Below, one piece after another: positions 29,168-37,184 of a stretch of DNA of 64,000 nucleotides. The stretch comes from Streptomyces bluensis (GTDB lineage Bacteria; Actinomycetota; Actinomycetes; Streptomycetales; Streptomycetaceae). The notes beneath the pieces were generated by a model. It saw only the letters and a program-made list of their open reading frames with translations. It did no database searches and was not told where the DNA came from. Where the stretch lies: the NCBI RefSeq assembly GCF_014650715.1, contig NZ_BMVM01000023.1:1-64000 (forward strand), written 5' to 3'. Each line of letters opens with the position of its first letter. Within the stretch, counting starts at the first letter, position 1. Both the position numbers and the translations under genes were made by a program.

Positions 29168-29209
29168 AGAATAGAAAGGTCTGGACCAGCGGTCAAGAGG
29201 TCTGGACCA
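29168..29209 (-). promoter_or_regulatory. Chitinase promoter with two DasR-type repeats
   Basis: Read on the minus strand, -35 TTGACC (rc 29191-29196) and -10 TATTCT (rc 29168-29173) are 17 bp apart. Two identical 12-bp repeats TGGTCCAGACCT (rc 29198-29209 and 29177-29188) are 21 bp apart, one upstream of the -35 and one in the spacer, the arrangement known for Streptomyces chitinase promoters bound by the GlcNAc-responsive repressor DasR. Confidence 0.92.
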
Positions 29210-29269
29210 GTATGTCCGCTCGGTCTCCGCTCGGTGTCTGCCCGGTGTCCGCTCGATGTGCCCCTGGGG

Positions 29270-29911
29270 CTACACGCCCAACTCCTGTGCCAGTACGGCC
29301 GCTTGGACCCGGCTGCGGAGGTTCAGCTTCCCGAGCAGCCGGCTGACATGGGTTTTCACGGTGGCTTCCGCCATACCGAGCCGTACCGCGGTCTCGGCGT
29401 TCGACAGCCCTTCCCCGAGGCAGGAGAGGACCTCGCGTTCGCGGCGGGTGAGCGTGTCCAGGACGGACGGATCGGCCGCGGGCTCCCGTACCGGCTTGGC
29501 GGCGAACTCGGCGATCAGGCGCCGGGTGACCGCCGGGGCGATCAGCCCCTCACCCCGGCCCACCGCCCGGACGGCCTCCAGCAGGTCCTTCGCCTCCGTG
29601 TTCTTGAGCAGGAACCCGGACGCCCCGGCCCGCAGCGCCCCGAACACATACGCGTCGAGGTCGAAGGTGGTCAGTACGAGCACGTCGGCCAGCCCCTCCG
29701 CGACGACCTGCCGGGTCGCCGACACCCCGTCGAGGCGCGGCATCTGCACGTCCATCAGCACCAGGTCGGGCCGGAGTTCACGGGCGAGCGCCACCGCCCG
29801 CTCACCGTCCGCGGCCTCGCCGACCACCTCGATGTCGGGCGCGCTGCGCAGGATGAGCACCAGCCCGGCACGTACGGCGGACTGGTCCTCGGCGACGAGC
29901 ACGCGGATCAT
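29270..29911 (-). CDS. NarL/FixJ-family response regulator
   Basis: A 213-aa two-component regulator. The receiver domain has acidic residues AEDQ near 8-9, phospho-acceptor Asp54 in LVLMDVQMP, and Lys in FLLKN. The C-terminal LuxR-type helix-turn-helix (about 148-210) reads LTRREREVLSCLGEGLSNAE and ATVKTHVSRLLGKLNLRSR. Its ATG (29911) overlaps the sensor kinase stop (ATGA), so the two are translationally coupled. Position just upstream of the chitinase gene resembles chitin-regulating systems such as ChiS/ChiR, but no target is proven; a bldA or DasR link cannot be read from the sequence. Confidence 0.94.
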   Translation of the reverse strand: MIRVLVAEDQSAVRAGLVLILRSAPDIEVVGEAADGERAVALARELRPDLVLMDVQMPRLDGVSATRQVVAEGLADVLVLTTFDLDAYVFGALRAGASGFLLKNTEAKDLLEAVRAVGRGEGLIAPAVTRRLIAEFAAKPVREPAADPSVLDTLTRREREVLSCLGEGLSNAETAVRLGMAEATVKTHVSRLLGKLNLRSRVQAAVLAQELGV

Positions 29912-31092
29912 GGGGGGTCTCCTTCGGTGACGGGAAGTGCGGCCCGTACGGCCCAGACCTTGCCGTCGGGGGAGTCCTCGGGGCCGGCCTCGAAGGTGCC
30001 GCCCAGCAGCGCGGCCCGCTCCCGCATGCCGACCAGTCCGGCGCCCGATCCCGGGGCCCGGGGGCTGTCGCGGTCGCCGAAGGGGCTGGTGACCGCGACG
30101 GTGAGGGAACCGTCCAGGCGGGCCAGCGTCACGGCGACCCGGCCGGGGCAGGCGTGCTTGAGGGCGTTGGTCAGGGACTCCTGGACGATGCGGTACGCCG
30201 CGAGCTCCACCGGCGCGGGGACCTGGACGGGGGCGGCGTCGAGCGTCACGTCGAGCCCGTTGACCCGGGCGCCCTCGACCAGCGCGCCGAGCCCGTCGAG
30301 CGTGGGCGCGGCGGTGGGTTCGGTGTCACCGCTGGAGTCCCGCAGGATTCCGATCAGCCGCCGCATCTCCGCGAGGCCCGCGACACTGTTCTCCCGGATC
30401 ACGCCGAGGGCCTGCCGGGAGGTGCCCGGGTCGTCGAGGGAGAGCGCGGCCGTGGAGTGGATGGCGATCGCGGACAGGTGGTTGGCCACCATGTCGTGCA
30501 ACTCCCTTGCCATACGGGCCCGTTCGGCGGCCACGGCCTGGCCGCGGTCCAGTTCGGCGAGCAGCGCGGTCTGCTCGGCGCGCAGCCGGGCGGCCTCGGC
30601 GGCGTCACGGTGGTTGCGGACGATCAGGCCGGTGGCCGCGGGACCGTACGACACCAGGCCGATGACCACGCCGATCAGCAGGGCCTCCGGGACCCGCCAC
30701 ATCGCGAACGGCACCACGGTGCCGACCACGGTGAGCAGCCCCGTGATCCGCGGGATACGGCGGGCCGACTCGGGCGGACCGTACAGGACGGCCGCGTACA
30801 TGAGGTCGGTGAACATCAGGACCGTGGCCAGGCTGCCCTGCGTGAGCGTGTCCAGGATGATCGCGGCCGTGCCGGTCAGCAGCGCCGTACGCGGAGCGGC
30901 CCGGCGCAGCAGCTCGCAGCCCGCCATGACGGCGAGCGGCAGCAGGAGCGGCCAGCGCCCCGCCCACAGCACGATCGGCTCCTCGGCCGCCCGCATGCCC
31001 AGACCGATCGCCCACAGCGCGAGCCCGCCGAGCAGACCGGTCACCGCGAGGTACACGTCGAAGCGGTGCGGGCGGGGGAGTCGTACGGCCAT
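29908..31092 (-). CDS. NarL-type sensor histidine kinase
   Basis: A 394-aa membrane kinase, partner of the regulator it overlaps. The N-terminal half has about five or six membrane segments with short loops, so the signal is probably sensed in or near the membrane. The HisKA_3 dimerisation motif is ARELHDMVANHLSAIAIH with phospho-acceptor His199. The HATPase domain near the C-terminus has LTNALKH and GAGLVGMRERAALLGG. ATG 31092 is chosen because the family begins with basic residues before helix 1; the open frame upstream is not family-like. The start lacks a clear ribosome site. Confidence 0.92.
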   Translation of the reverse strand: MAVRLPRPHRFDVYLAVTGLLGGLALWAIGLGMRAAEEPIVLWAGRWPLLLPLAVMAGCELLRRAAPRTALLTGTAAIILDTLTQGSLATVLMFTDLMYAAVLYGPPESARRIPRITGLLTVVGTVVPFAMWRVPEALLIGVVIGLVSYGPAATGLIVRNHRDAAEAARLRAEQTALLAELDRGQAVAAERARMARELHDMVANHLSAIAIHSTAALSLDDPGTSRQALGVIRENSVAGLAEMRRLIGILRDSSGDTEPTAAPTLDGLGALVEGARVNGLDVTLDAAPVQVPAPVELAAYRIVQESLTNALKHACPGRVAVTLARLDGSLTVAVTSPFGDRDSPRAPGSGAGLVGMRERAALLGGTFEAGPEDSPDGKVWAVRAALPVTEGDPP

Positions 31093-31252
31093 GACCCCAT
31101 CCAACACGGCGTACGGACCCGGCGCCTGACCCCGGGGGAGGGTCCCGGGCTGCATCTTTCGATGTACCGCGACTTCGTCATCACCGACGACGCATGCCGC
31201 GCGTCCCGCCGGGAGCCTGGAAGGAGTCCCGAGGGGAGGAAGGGAGCGAACC

Positions 31253-31849
31253 GTGGTCGTCGCGTTGATCATCGCCTGCGAGGTGGGCTTCTGGGTGCTG
31301 CTGGCACTGGGGCTGGGCGTGCGCTACCTGCTGAAATGGCGCCGTACGAGCGTCGTGCTGCTGTTGTGCGAGCCCGTGCTGGAGCTGGTCCTGTTCGTCG
31401 CGACGGCGATCGACCTGAAGAACGGTGCCGAGCCGAGTTGGGAGCACGGTCTGGCGGCGCTCTACATCGGCTACACCGTGGCGTTCGGCCACTACACGAT
31501 CCGCTGGCTCGACGGCCACGCGGCCCACCGCCTGGGCGGCGGCCCGCCCCCGCCGAAGCCGCCGCGCTACGGTCGCGCCCGCGCCCGCCACGAGGCGAAG
31601 CTGTGGCTGAGGGCGGTACTCGGGGGCGCGGTGGCGCTGGCGCTTCTTCAGCTCGCGGTCTGGTACGTCGGCGACTCCGGAGACGTCAGCTCGCTGCGGG
31701 CCTTCCAGGGGGCGGCTGTTCGCGCGGTCGTCATCTACGGACTGATCACCCTGTCGTACACGATCTGGCCGAGGAAGGAGCCGGGCGGGACCGACGAGGA
31801 GTCCCGGCTCACGACGGAGAAGACGGAGAAGGAGAGTGTCCGGTCGTGA
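31253..31849 (+). CDS. Conserved multi-pass membrane protein
   Basis: A 198-aa protein with about five membrane segments, two near the N-terminus (VVALIIACEVGFWVLLALGL and the region around 35-52), one around 68-85 and two after 115. A cytoplasmic loop in the middle is Pro/Arg-rich (GGGPPPPKPP, RARARHEAK). The C-terminal tail is charged (TTEKTEKES). I recognise no family. GTG 31253 has GGAAGGGAG upstream. It is divergent from the sensor kinase and overlaps the next gene by four bases (GTGA). Confidence 0.8.
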   Translation: MVVALIIACEVGFWVLLALGLGVRYLLKWRRTSVVLLLCEPVLELVLFVATAIDLKNGAEPSWEHGLAALYIGYTVAFGHYTIRWLDGHAAHRLGGGPPPPKPPRYGRARARHEAKLWLRAVLGGAVALALLQLAVWYVGDSGDVSSLRAFQGAAVRAVVIYGLITLSYTIWPRKEPGGTDEESRLTTEKTEKESVRS

Positions 31850-32043
31850 CCAGGGCGTCGAAGAACCTGCTGGAGGGGGTCGTCACCGGTGCGATCGGCT
31901 TGGCGCTGTGGCTGTTCACCGAGGACGTGGAGGTCCCGGTCGTCACCTTGACGAAGGTCGGCGTGGTGATGATGTGCGTCGGGGTCGCGCAGGCCGTGAT
32001 GGGTCTGTACCAGTCGGTGCGCGTGTCCGCCGGGGGCCGGTAG
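31846..32043 (+). CDS. Small two-helix membrane protein
   Basis: A 65-aa protein with two membrane helices (about residues 10-25 and 34-55: LLEGVVTGAIGLALWLF, VGVVMMCVGVAQAVMGLY) joined by a short acidic loop (TEDVEVP). It resembles small DUF5708-type Streptomyces proteins, but this name is from memory and uncertain. Its start overlaps the previous gene, so the pair is cotranslated. It ends 4 bp from the convergent adenosyltransferase gene. Confidence 0.75.
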   Translation: MTRASKNLLEGVVTGAIGLALWLFTEDVEVPVVTLTKVGVVMMCVGVAQAVMGLYQSVRVSAGGR

Positions 32044-32047
32044 CGCC

Positions 32048-32620
32048 TCAGCGCTCCCCGCCCGGTACCCACAGCACGTCCCCGACCTCCTTGTTCGCCG
32101 TCCTGGCCAGGATGAACAGCAGGTCCGACAGGCGGTTGAGGTAGGTCGCCGTGAGCGGGTTCATGGTGTCCGCGTGCACCTCCATCGCCGCCCACGTCGA
32201 GCGCTCGGCCCGTCGTACGACCGTGCACGCCTGGTGCAGCAGGGCCGCGCCGGGTGTGCCGCCGGGGAGGATGAAGGAGCGGAGCTTCTCCAGTTCGGCG
32301 AGGAAGCGGTCGCAGTCCGCCTCCAGCCGGTCGATGTAGAACTGCTCGACCCGCAGGGGAGCGAACTGCGGGTTCTCGGCGACGGGTGTGGACAGGTCGG
32401 CCCCGACGTCGAAGAGATCGTTCTGGACGCGGGTGAGGACCTTGACGACCTCCTCGTCCAGACCGCCCAGCGCGATCGCCGTGCCGATCGCCGCGTTCGC
32501 CTCGTTGGCGTCGGCGTAGGCGGCGATGCGCAGGTCGGTCTTGGGCACCCGGCTCATGTCACCGAGGTTCGTGGTGCCCTGGTCGCCGGTCCTCGTGTAG
32601 ATGCGCGTCAGATTGACCAT
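32048..32620 (-). CDS. PduO-type ATP:cob(I)alamin adenosyltransferase
   Basis: A 190-aa trimeric helical enzyme that makes adenosylcobalamin from cob(I)alamin and ATP. Signatures are the N-terminal ATP-binding RIYTRTGDQGTTNLGD with its Thr/Gly/Asp residues, the helix with DANEANAAIG, and the C-terminal VVRRAERS and YLNRLSDLLFILAR (Arg and Asp of the active site). ATG 32620 is the family start. The coenzyme serves methylmalonyl-CoA-type mutases, for which the epimerase and MeaB are encoded 17-20 kb away. No cobalamin riboswitch is visible upstream. Confidence 0.95.
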   Translation of the reverse strand: MVNLTRIYTRTGDQGTTNLGDMSRVPKTDLRIAAYADANEANAAIGTAIALGGLDEEVVKVLTRVQNDLFDVGADLSTPVAENPQFAPLRVEQFYIDRLEADCDRFLAELEKLRSFILPGGTPGAALLHQACTVVRRAERSTWAAMEVHADTMNPLTATYLNRLSDLLFILARTANKEVGDVLWVPGGER

Positions 32621-32858
32621 ATGGCCAATCTAGACGCTCCTGTGATGACGGCCGAGCCCCAGCAGGGCCCAGGCATACGGGTCACCGGGCGTGGAGACCT
32701 CGGCGTCAGCCGGTCTGTGACGCGCCAACCAGCGCGAACCCGCAAGGAATTGGCGTTCCGGACGTTGAGGCCGGATTCCTCCGGCTTTGGACTGTGAGGA
32801 GGATCGCCAATGATCGCACAGCCCTGCCCGCAAGTCCGCTGCTAGTGTCCGCTGAGGA

Positions 32859-32872
32859 GTTCAAAGGTGAAC
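32859..32872 (+). promoter_or_regulatory. Palindrome upstream of hydroxybutyryl-CoA dehydrogenase
   Basis: GTTCA-AAGG-TGAAC is a perfect inverted repeat 27 bp before the hbd-like start and just after TAGTGT (32843-32848), a -10-like hexamer. Its position downstream of a -10 would suit a repressor operator. Confidence 0.4.
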
Positions 32873-32898
32873 ACGATATAGGGCAGGGGAGTCGCACA

Positions 32899-33747
32899 GT
32901 GACACGGAAGCTCGCCGTCATCGGGGCCGGTCTCATGGGGTCCGGTATCGCCCAGGTCTCCGCCCAGGCGGGCTGGGACGTCGTCCTGCGCGATGTCACC
33001 GACGAGGCGCTCACCCGTGGCACGGACGGCATCAAGGCGTCGTACGACAAGTTCGTGAGCAAGGGCAAGCTGGACGCCGCGGACGCCGAGGCCGCCCTGG
33101 GCCGTATCACCGCGACCACCGACCTGGACGCCGTCGGCGACGCGGACGTCGTCGTCGAGGCCGTCTTCGAGAAGCTGGAGGTCAAGCACGAGATCTTCCG
33201 CGCGCTCGACAAGCTCGTGGGCGACGGGGCCGTGCTCGCCTCCAACACCTCCGCCATCCCGATCACCAAGATCGCGGCGGTGACCGAGCGCCCCGAACGG
33301 GTCGTCGGTACGCACTTCTTCTCGCCGGTCCCGATGATGCGGCTCTGCGAACTCGTCCGCGGCTACAAGACCAGCGACGAGACCCTCGCCACCGCGCGGG
33401 AGTTCGCCGAGTCCGTCGGCAAGACCTGCATCGTCGTCAACCGCGACGTGGCCGGCTTTGTCACCACCCGGCTCATCTCGGCCCTCGTCGTCGAAGCCGC
33501 GAAGCTGTACGAGTCGGGCGTGGCCACCGCCGAGGACATCGACCTCGCCTGCAAGTTGGGCTTCGGGCACGCGATGGGGCCGCTCGCCACGGCCGACCTC
33601 ACCGGAGTCGACATCCTGCTGCACGCGACCAGCAACATCTACACCGAGTCCCAGGACGAGAAGTTCGCCCCGCCCGAGCTGATGCGCCGGATGGTTGACG
33701 CGGGTGACATCGGCCGGAAGAGCGGGCAGGGGTTCTACACACACTGA
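32899..33747 (+). CDS. 3-hydroxybutyryl-CoA dehydrogenase
   Basis: A 282-aa NAD(P)-dependent dehydrogenase interconverting acetoacetyl-CoA and 3-hydroxybutyryl-CoA. The Rossmann motif is AVIGAGLMGSGIAQVSA at the N-terminus. Catalytic residues are Ser in NTSAIPI, His in VVGTHFFSPVPMM and Asn in FVTTRLISAL-like context. The C-terminal dimerisation domain has GFGHAMGPLATADLTGVD and ends KSGQGFYTH. GTG 32899 with GCAGGGGAG 7 nt upstream is chosen; the open frame further upstream lacks homology. It may supply the ethylmalonyl-CoA pathway or storage polymer metabolism; which is not decided here. Confidence 0.93.
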   Translation: MTRKLAVIGAGLMGSGIAQVSAQAGWDVVLRDVTDEALTRGTDGIKASYDKFVSKGKLDAADAEAALGRITATTDLDAVGDADVVVEAVFEKLEVKHEIFRALDKLVGDGAVLASNTSAIPITKIAAVTERPERVVGTHFFSPVPMMRLCELVRGYKTSDETLATAREFAESVGKTCIVVNRDVAGFVTTRLISALVVEAAKLYESGVATAEDIDLACKLGFGHAMGPLATADLTGVDILLHATSNIYTESQDEKFAPPELMRRMVDAGDIGRKSGQGFYTH

Positions 33748-33904
33748 CGTCACGGGAACCACGCGAACCCCTCGGGTGTCATCCGATGGGGTGAATTCGG
33801 TATCGGTTCGCTTACGGACGGCAACCTCCAGGGTTCCCGATACGTCAGAAGTTGCATCCATCAGAAACGACCGGCGTACGAAGACGCACTCTCGGGGAGC
33901 GCAT

Positions 33905-34228
33905 ATGTACATCAGGGGCGACCACGCCGAGCTGGTCGTCGGGGGCCGCCTCGACGTCCGCAGCGCGGCGGACGCCCGTACGGTCCTGCACTCGGCCATC
34001 GACGACGGAGTCGGTGACCTGGTGCTCGACCTGTCAGGGTTGGACTCGTGGGACGCCACCGGGCTCGGGGTGATCATGGGCGTCCACCGGCGTGCGGGAC
34101 GGTGCGGACGGCGGCTGGTGCTGCGTGAGGTGCCTCCGCAGATGCAACGCCTGCTGGTGGCCACCCGGCTGCACCGGATCCTGGCCATCGAGGGCGGCAT
34201 CGGAGTGGAGTCACTGCCCCGCGTGTGA
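33905..34228 (+). CDS. STAS-domain anti-sigma factor antagonist
   Basis: A 107-aa SpoIIAA/BldG-type STAS protein that would bind an anti-sigma factor in its unphosphorylated state. LVVGGRLDVRSAADARTVL is the start of the fold, and LVLDLSGLDSWDATGLGVIMG carries the conserved DxSx switch, with Ser in SWDATGLG at or near the phospho-acceptor. Here the segment reads DSWDATG rather than the usual D-S/T-S-G, so the phosphorylated residue could be Ser or Thr. ATG 33905 has GGGGAG upstream. No anti-sigma factor or sigma factor is adjacent. A 17-bp tandem duplication follows at its stop codon. Confidence 0.88.
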   Translation: MYIRGDHAELVVGGRLDVRSAADARTVLHSAIDDGVGDLVLDLSGLDSWDATGLGVIMGVHRRAGRCGRRLVLREVPPQMQRLLVATRLHRILAIEGGIGVESLPRV

Positions 34229-34246
34229 GACTGCCCCGCGTGTGAC
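34213..34246 (+). repeat. 17-bp tandem duplication at the STAS gene end
   Basis: Two copies of ACTGCCCCGCGTGTGAG/C lie head to tail (34213-34229, 34230-34246), differing only in the last base. The first contains the stop codon of the STAS gene. Confidence 0.85.
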
Positions 34247-34590
34247 ACCGAACCACGACCGGGGTGAATCGGTACGCCACCGCACAGGACGGCCCGGAAG
34301 TGAACGGACGTGCGGGAATGCGCGTGCGCACCCATCTGTGACCCGGCGGACGGGCAGACACCCGGACGTCTCCGGGGCGAAAGGCGCCACTCGCGCAATC
34401 CTCACGAGACTGTGACGTCTCGGACAGCACGGGACCCTGCGTTCCGTGGATACTGTGCAAAGGTTTAGGGTTCGGCTGCCCGCCGCCCTGACGACCCCGG
34501 AGCGGGCACCGGACCAGAAGCGACAGCGCAGTGTGCGGGAGTCCGGGGACAGGACCCAGGCACACGACGCTTCTTGGGGGGCAAAGACCG
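34247..34590 (+). promoter_or_regulatory. Gap before the P-loop membrane protein
   Basis: About 345 bp with no credible gene. GTGGATACTGTG (34446-34457) contains a GATACT -10-like hexamer with no clear -35, about 135 bp before the downstream start. Confidence 0.35.
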
Positions 34591-37128
34591 ATGGACCCGA
34601 TGAACCGGGGACCCGAAGAGCACCGCCATGACGACGGAGACCGGGCGCCGCGTCCGCGTCCGCCACGCGACTCACTGACGCCGGATTTCGGCCAGCCTGC
34701 TCCGGTGGTGCTCGCCCGCACCGCCCAGCTCGTCTCGGGCGACTGCCTGCTCACCGTCAATCCCGTCGACGGCAGCGAGGTGGAGAACTGCCCGCCACGG
34801 GAACACCCCGGACGGCCCGAGAAGCACCCGGAGGCCGAGCGGGCGGAGATCGACCGCGCCGGCCGGCCGCCCGTCCCTCCGGGCCCCTCGTCGCCCCGGC
34901 TGCCGCTCCTGGAGCGCGACGCCGAGCGTGAACGGCTCGTACGGCTCCTCGCACGCGGCCGGTCGGTCCGCCTCACCGGGCCCTCGGGCTCGGGCCGCAG
35001 CGCGCTCCTCGACCTCGTCGCCGAGGACTGTGCGGACCTCGCCCCGGACGGCGTCGTCCGCCTCTCCGGATACCGGCGCACGAGCGGCGAGCTGCTCCAC
35101 GACCTGTTCACCACCGTCTACAAGAGCCCGCTCCACCGGCCGGACCAGGACGAACTCCTGGATCTCGTCCGGGAGATCGGCGCGGTCGTCGTCCTCGACG
35201 ACCTGGAGTTCGGCGGCAGCGCGCTCGACGAACTGCTCGACGCGACCCCCGAGTGCGCCTTCCTGCTCGCCGTCACACCCGACGTCCCCGCGCCGTCCGC
35301 CGACTCACTCCTCGAAGAGGTGTTCCTGGGCGGGCTCGACCGTGCCGGCGGGCTGGAGCTGCTGGAGCGCGCCGTCGGCCGCGTCCTCACCGAGGAGGAG
35401 TCGAACTGGGCGGGCGACCTCTGGTTCGAGTCCGAGGGCCTGCCACTGCGGTTCATGCAGGCCGGTGCGCTGCTGCGGCAGCGGGACCGGCTGCGCGGCG
35501 ACGCGGACGCCTTCGACGAGTTCGGCGTCTTCCAGGAGGCACCGGCCGACGCGCCCTTCGACGTCGGGGACGGCCACGACGTACCGCTGCCGTCCATCGC
35601 CGAGGGCGCCGCGCCCGCCGCGCTCCTCGCGTCCCGGCTGAGCGAGTCGGCACGCGCCACGCTGCGGTTCGCGGTCGCGCTCGGCGGCGAGGTGCCGCAC
35701 CAGGCCCATCTGCCCGCACTGGTGGGGGACACCCACGCGGACGCCGCCCTCGCCGAACTGGTGGGCTGCGCCCTGGTGACCCCGGTCGGCTCGCGCTACC
35801 GGCTCGCGGCCGGGGTGCAGACCCAGCTGGAGGCCGCCGGGTACGCGGCCGACGCCGGGGAGCGGGCCGTCACCGCCGCCCGGCACTACGCCTGGTGGAC
35901 CGGGCACCCCTCGGTCACGCCCGAGCGGGTCGCGGCCGAGGCCGACGCCGTGCTCGCCGCGCTGACCGCTGTCGTCCCCCTCGCCACGCTTCCCGCCGAG
36001 GACGAGGAGAGCGCCGCCGTACGGCTGGCCCGGCAGGCCGCGCCCGCGTTCGCCGCCGGGTTGCAGTGGGGCGCCTGGGAGCGGGCGCTGCGGTCCGGCG
36101 CCGAGGCGGCCCGGCTCACCGGTGAGGTCGGCGATCAGGCCTACTTCCACCATGAGTTGGGCGTCCTCGCGCTCTGCACCGGGCAGCTCGACCGGGCCCG
36201 CGCCGAGCTGGAGGCGTCCATCGGGCTGCGCGGCGCCCTCGCCGACAAGCGCGGCACGGTCGCGGGCCGGCGCGCCCTGGCGCTGGTCGCCGACCGCTCC
36301 GGGGCGACCCCGCCCGGAGGGCGCACGGCGGCGGGGGAGGAGGTGCCGGACGCCCGGCACGAGGAGTCGGCGGCGCCTCCTGGTGGTGTGCCCTCCGCCT
36401 TCGTCCCCGGGTACGGCGGCCCGCCCCGGACACCGGGCGACACCTCGACACTGGTCGCGACCCAGGCGGGAGCCGGTCCCGCCGGCCGGGGCGGCGTCAG
36501 GGGCCGCCTGGTCAGCGGTGCCCGGCGCAACGTGGTGGCCGCCGGCGCGGGCGCGCTGCTCGCGGCCGTGCTCGGCACGGTGGTGACCCTGGGGGCGACC
36601 TCCGGCAACAGCGACACCACCCCGTCCGAGAAGGTCGGCGTCAACCCGTCGGCCGGCACCGGCGCCGACGACGGCGAGCTGGGCGCGGACCGCGCGAGGA
36701 AGGGCTCGGGCGACGACCCCGGCGCCGTGTCCGAGCCCACGGACCCGGGCCCGGACGGGACCCTCGGCACGGCGGACGACCCCACGCCCACGCCGAGCGA
36801 CTCGCCATCGGGCGATCCGAGTGAAACGGAGGGGCCGGACAAGCCGACGACGTCCCCGTCCAAGTCGCCCACGAAGTCGCCGTCCAAGCCGCCGTCGCCC
36901 ACGCCCTCCGCGTCGGAGTCGAAGCCGCAGCCGCCCAGCGATTCCCCGACGTCACCGGACCCGACGCCCAGCCAGTCGGAGCCGTCGGACCCCCCGCCGC
37001 AGACCAGCACCTCGGCCGGCGGCCCCGCGTCCAGCCCGCCGGCGGAGACCAGCAGCTCCGCGAGTGCCCCGGACAGCAGCGCCCCCGGCTCGCCGAGCGG
37101 AACGGCGGGCGACCCGTCGGTGATCTGA
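34591..37128 (+). CDS. Membrane-anchored P-loop (STAND-like) protein with Ser/Pro-rich tail
   Basis: An 845-aa protein of unknown function. After a polar, Pro-rich N-terminus (about 1-105), the P-loop ATPase domain has RLTGPSGSGRSALLDLVA (Walker A) and AVVVLDDLEFGG (Walker B-like), with the helical regions and winged-helix-like segments of STAND/AAA proteins up to about 480. A tetratricopeptide-like pair of helices follows (HHELGVLALCTGQLDRARAE). One membrane segment near 645-665 (NVVAAGAGALLAAVLGTVVTL) is followed by about 180 residues rich in Ser, Pro, Thr, Asp, which look wall-spanning. So the ATPase is cytoplasmic and the tail external. ATG 34591 has GGGGG 9 nt upstream. It is not adjacent to a sigma/anti-sigma gene except the STAS gene before it. 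Confidence 0.82.
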   Translation: MDPMNRGPEEHRHDDGDRAPRPRPPRDSLTPDFGQPAPVVLARTAQLVSGDCLLTVNPVDGSEVENCPPREHPGRPEKHPEAERAEIDRAGRPPVPPGPSSPRLPLLERDAERERLVRLLARGRSVRLTGPSGSGRSALLDLVAEDCADLAPDGVVRLSGYRRTSGELLHDLFTTVYKSPLHRPDQDELLDLVREIGAVVVLDDLEFGGSALDELLDATPECAFLLAVTPDVPAPSADSLLEEVFLGGLDRAGGLELLERAVGRVLTEEESNWAGDLWFESEGLPLRFMQAGALLRQRDRLRGDADAFDEFGVFQEAPADAPFDVGDGHDVPLPSIAEGAAPAALLASRLSESARATLRFAVALGGEVPHQAHLPALVGDTHADAALAELVGCALVTPVGSRYRLAAGVQTQLEAAGYAADAGERAVTAARHYAWWTGHPSVTPERVAAEADAVLAALTAVVPLATLPAEDEESAAVRLARQAAPAFAAGLQWGAWERALRSGAEAARLTGEVGDQAYFHHELGVLALCTGQLDRARAELEASIGLRGALADKRGTVAGRRALALVADRSGATPPGGRTAAGEEVPDARHEESAAPPGGVPSAFVPGYGGPPRTPGDTSTLVATQAGAGPAGRGGVRGRLVSGARRNVVAAGAGALLAAVLGTVVTLGATSGNSDTTPSEKVGVNPSAGTGADDGELGADRARKGSGDDPGAVSEPTDPGPDGTLGTADDPTPTPSDSPSGDPSETEGPDKPTTSPSKSPTKSPSKPPSPTPSASESKPQPPSDSPTSPDPTPSQSEPSDPPPQTSTSAGGPASSPPAETSSSASAPDSSAPGSPSGTAGDPSVI

Positions 37129-37144
37129 CGCACGACTGAGGGCC

Positions 37145-37169
37145 GGGGCCGGACTGCGGACCCGGCCCC
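37145..37169. terminator. Terminator between convergent genes
   Basis: GGGGCCGG (37145-37152) pairs with CCGGCCCC (37162-37169) around a 9-nt loop. It sits midway between the plus-strand P-loop gene and the minus-strand nucS and can serve both. Confidence 0.65.
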
Positions 37170-37184
37170 CAGCCGCGTCGCCGC

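Noticed and set aside
32621..32898. Search for a cobalamin riboswitch upstream of the adenosyltransferase
   Set aside because: No B12-box-like sequence or suitable long leader is visible.
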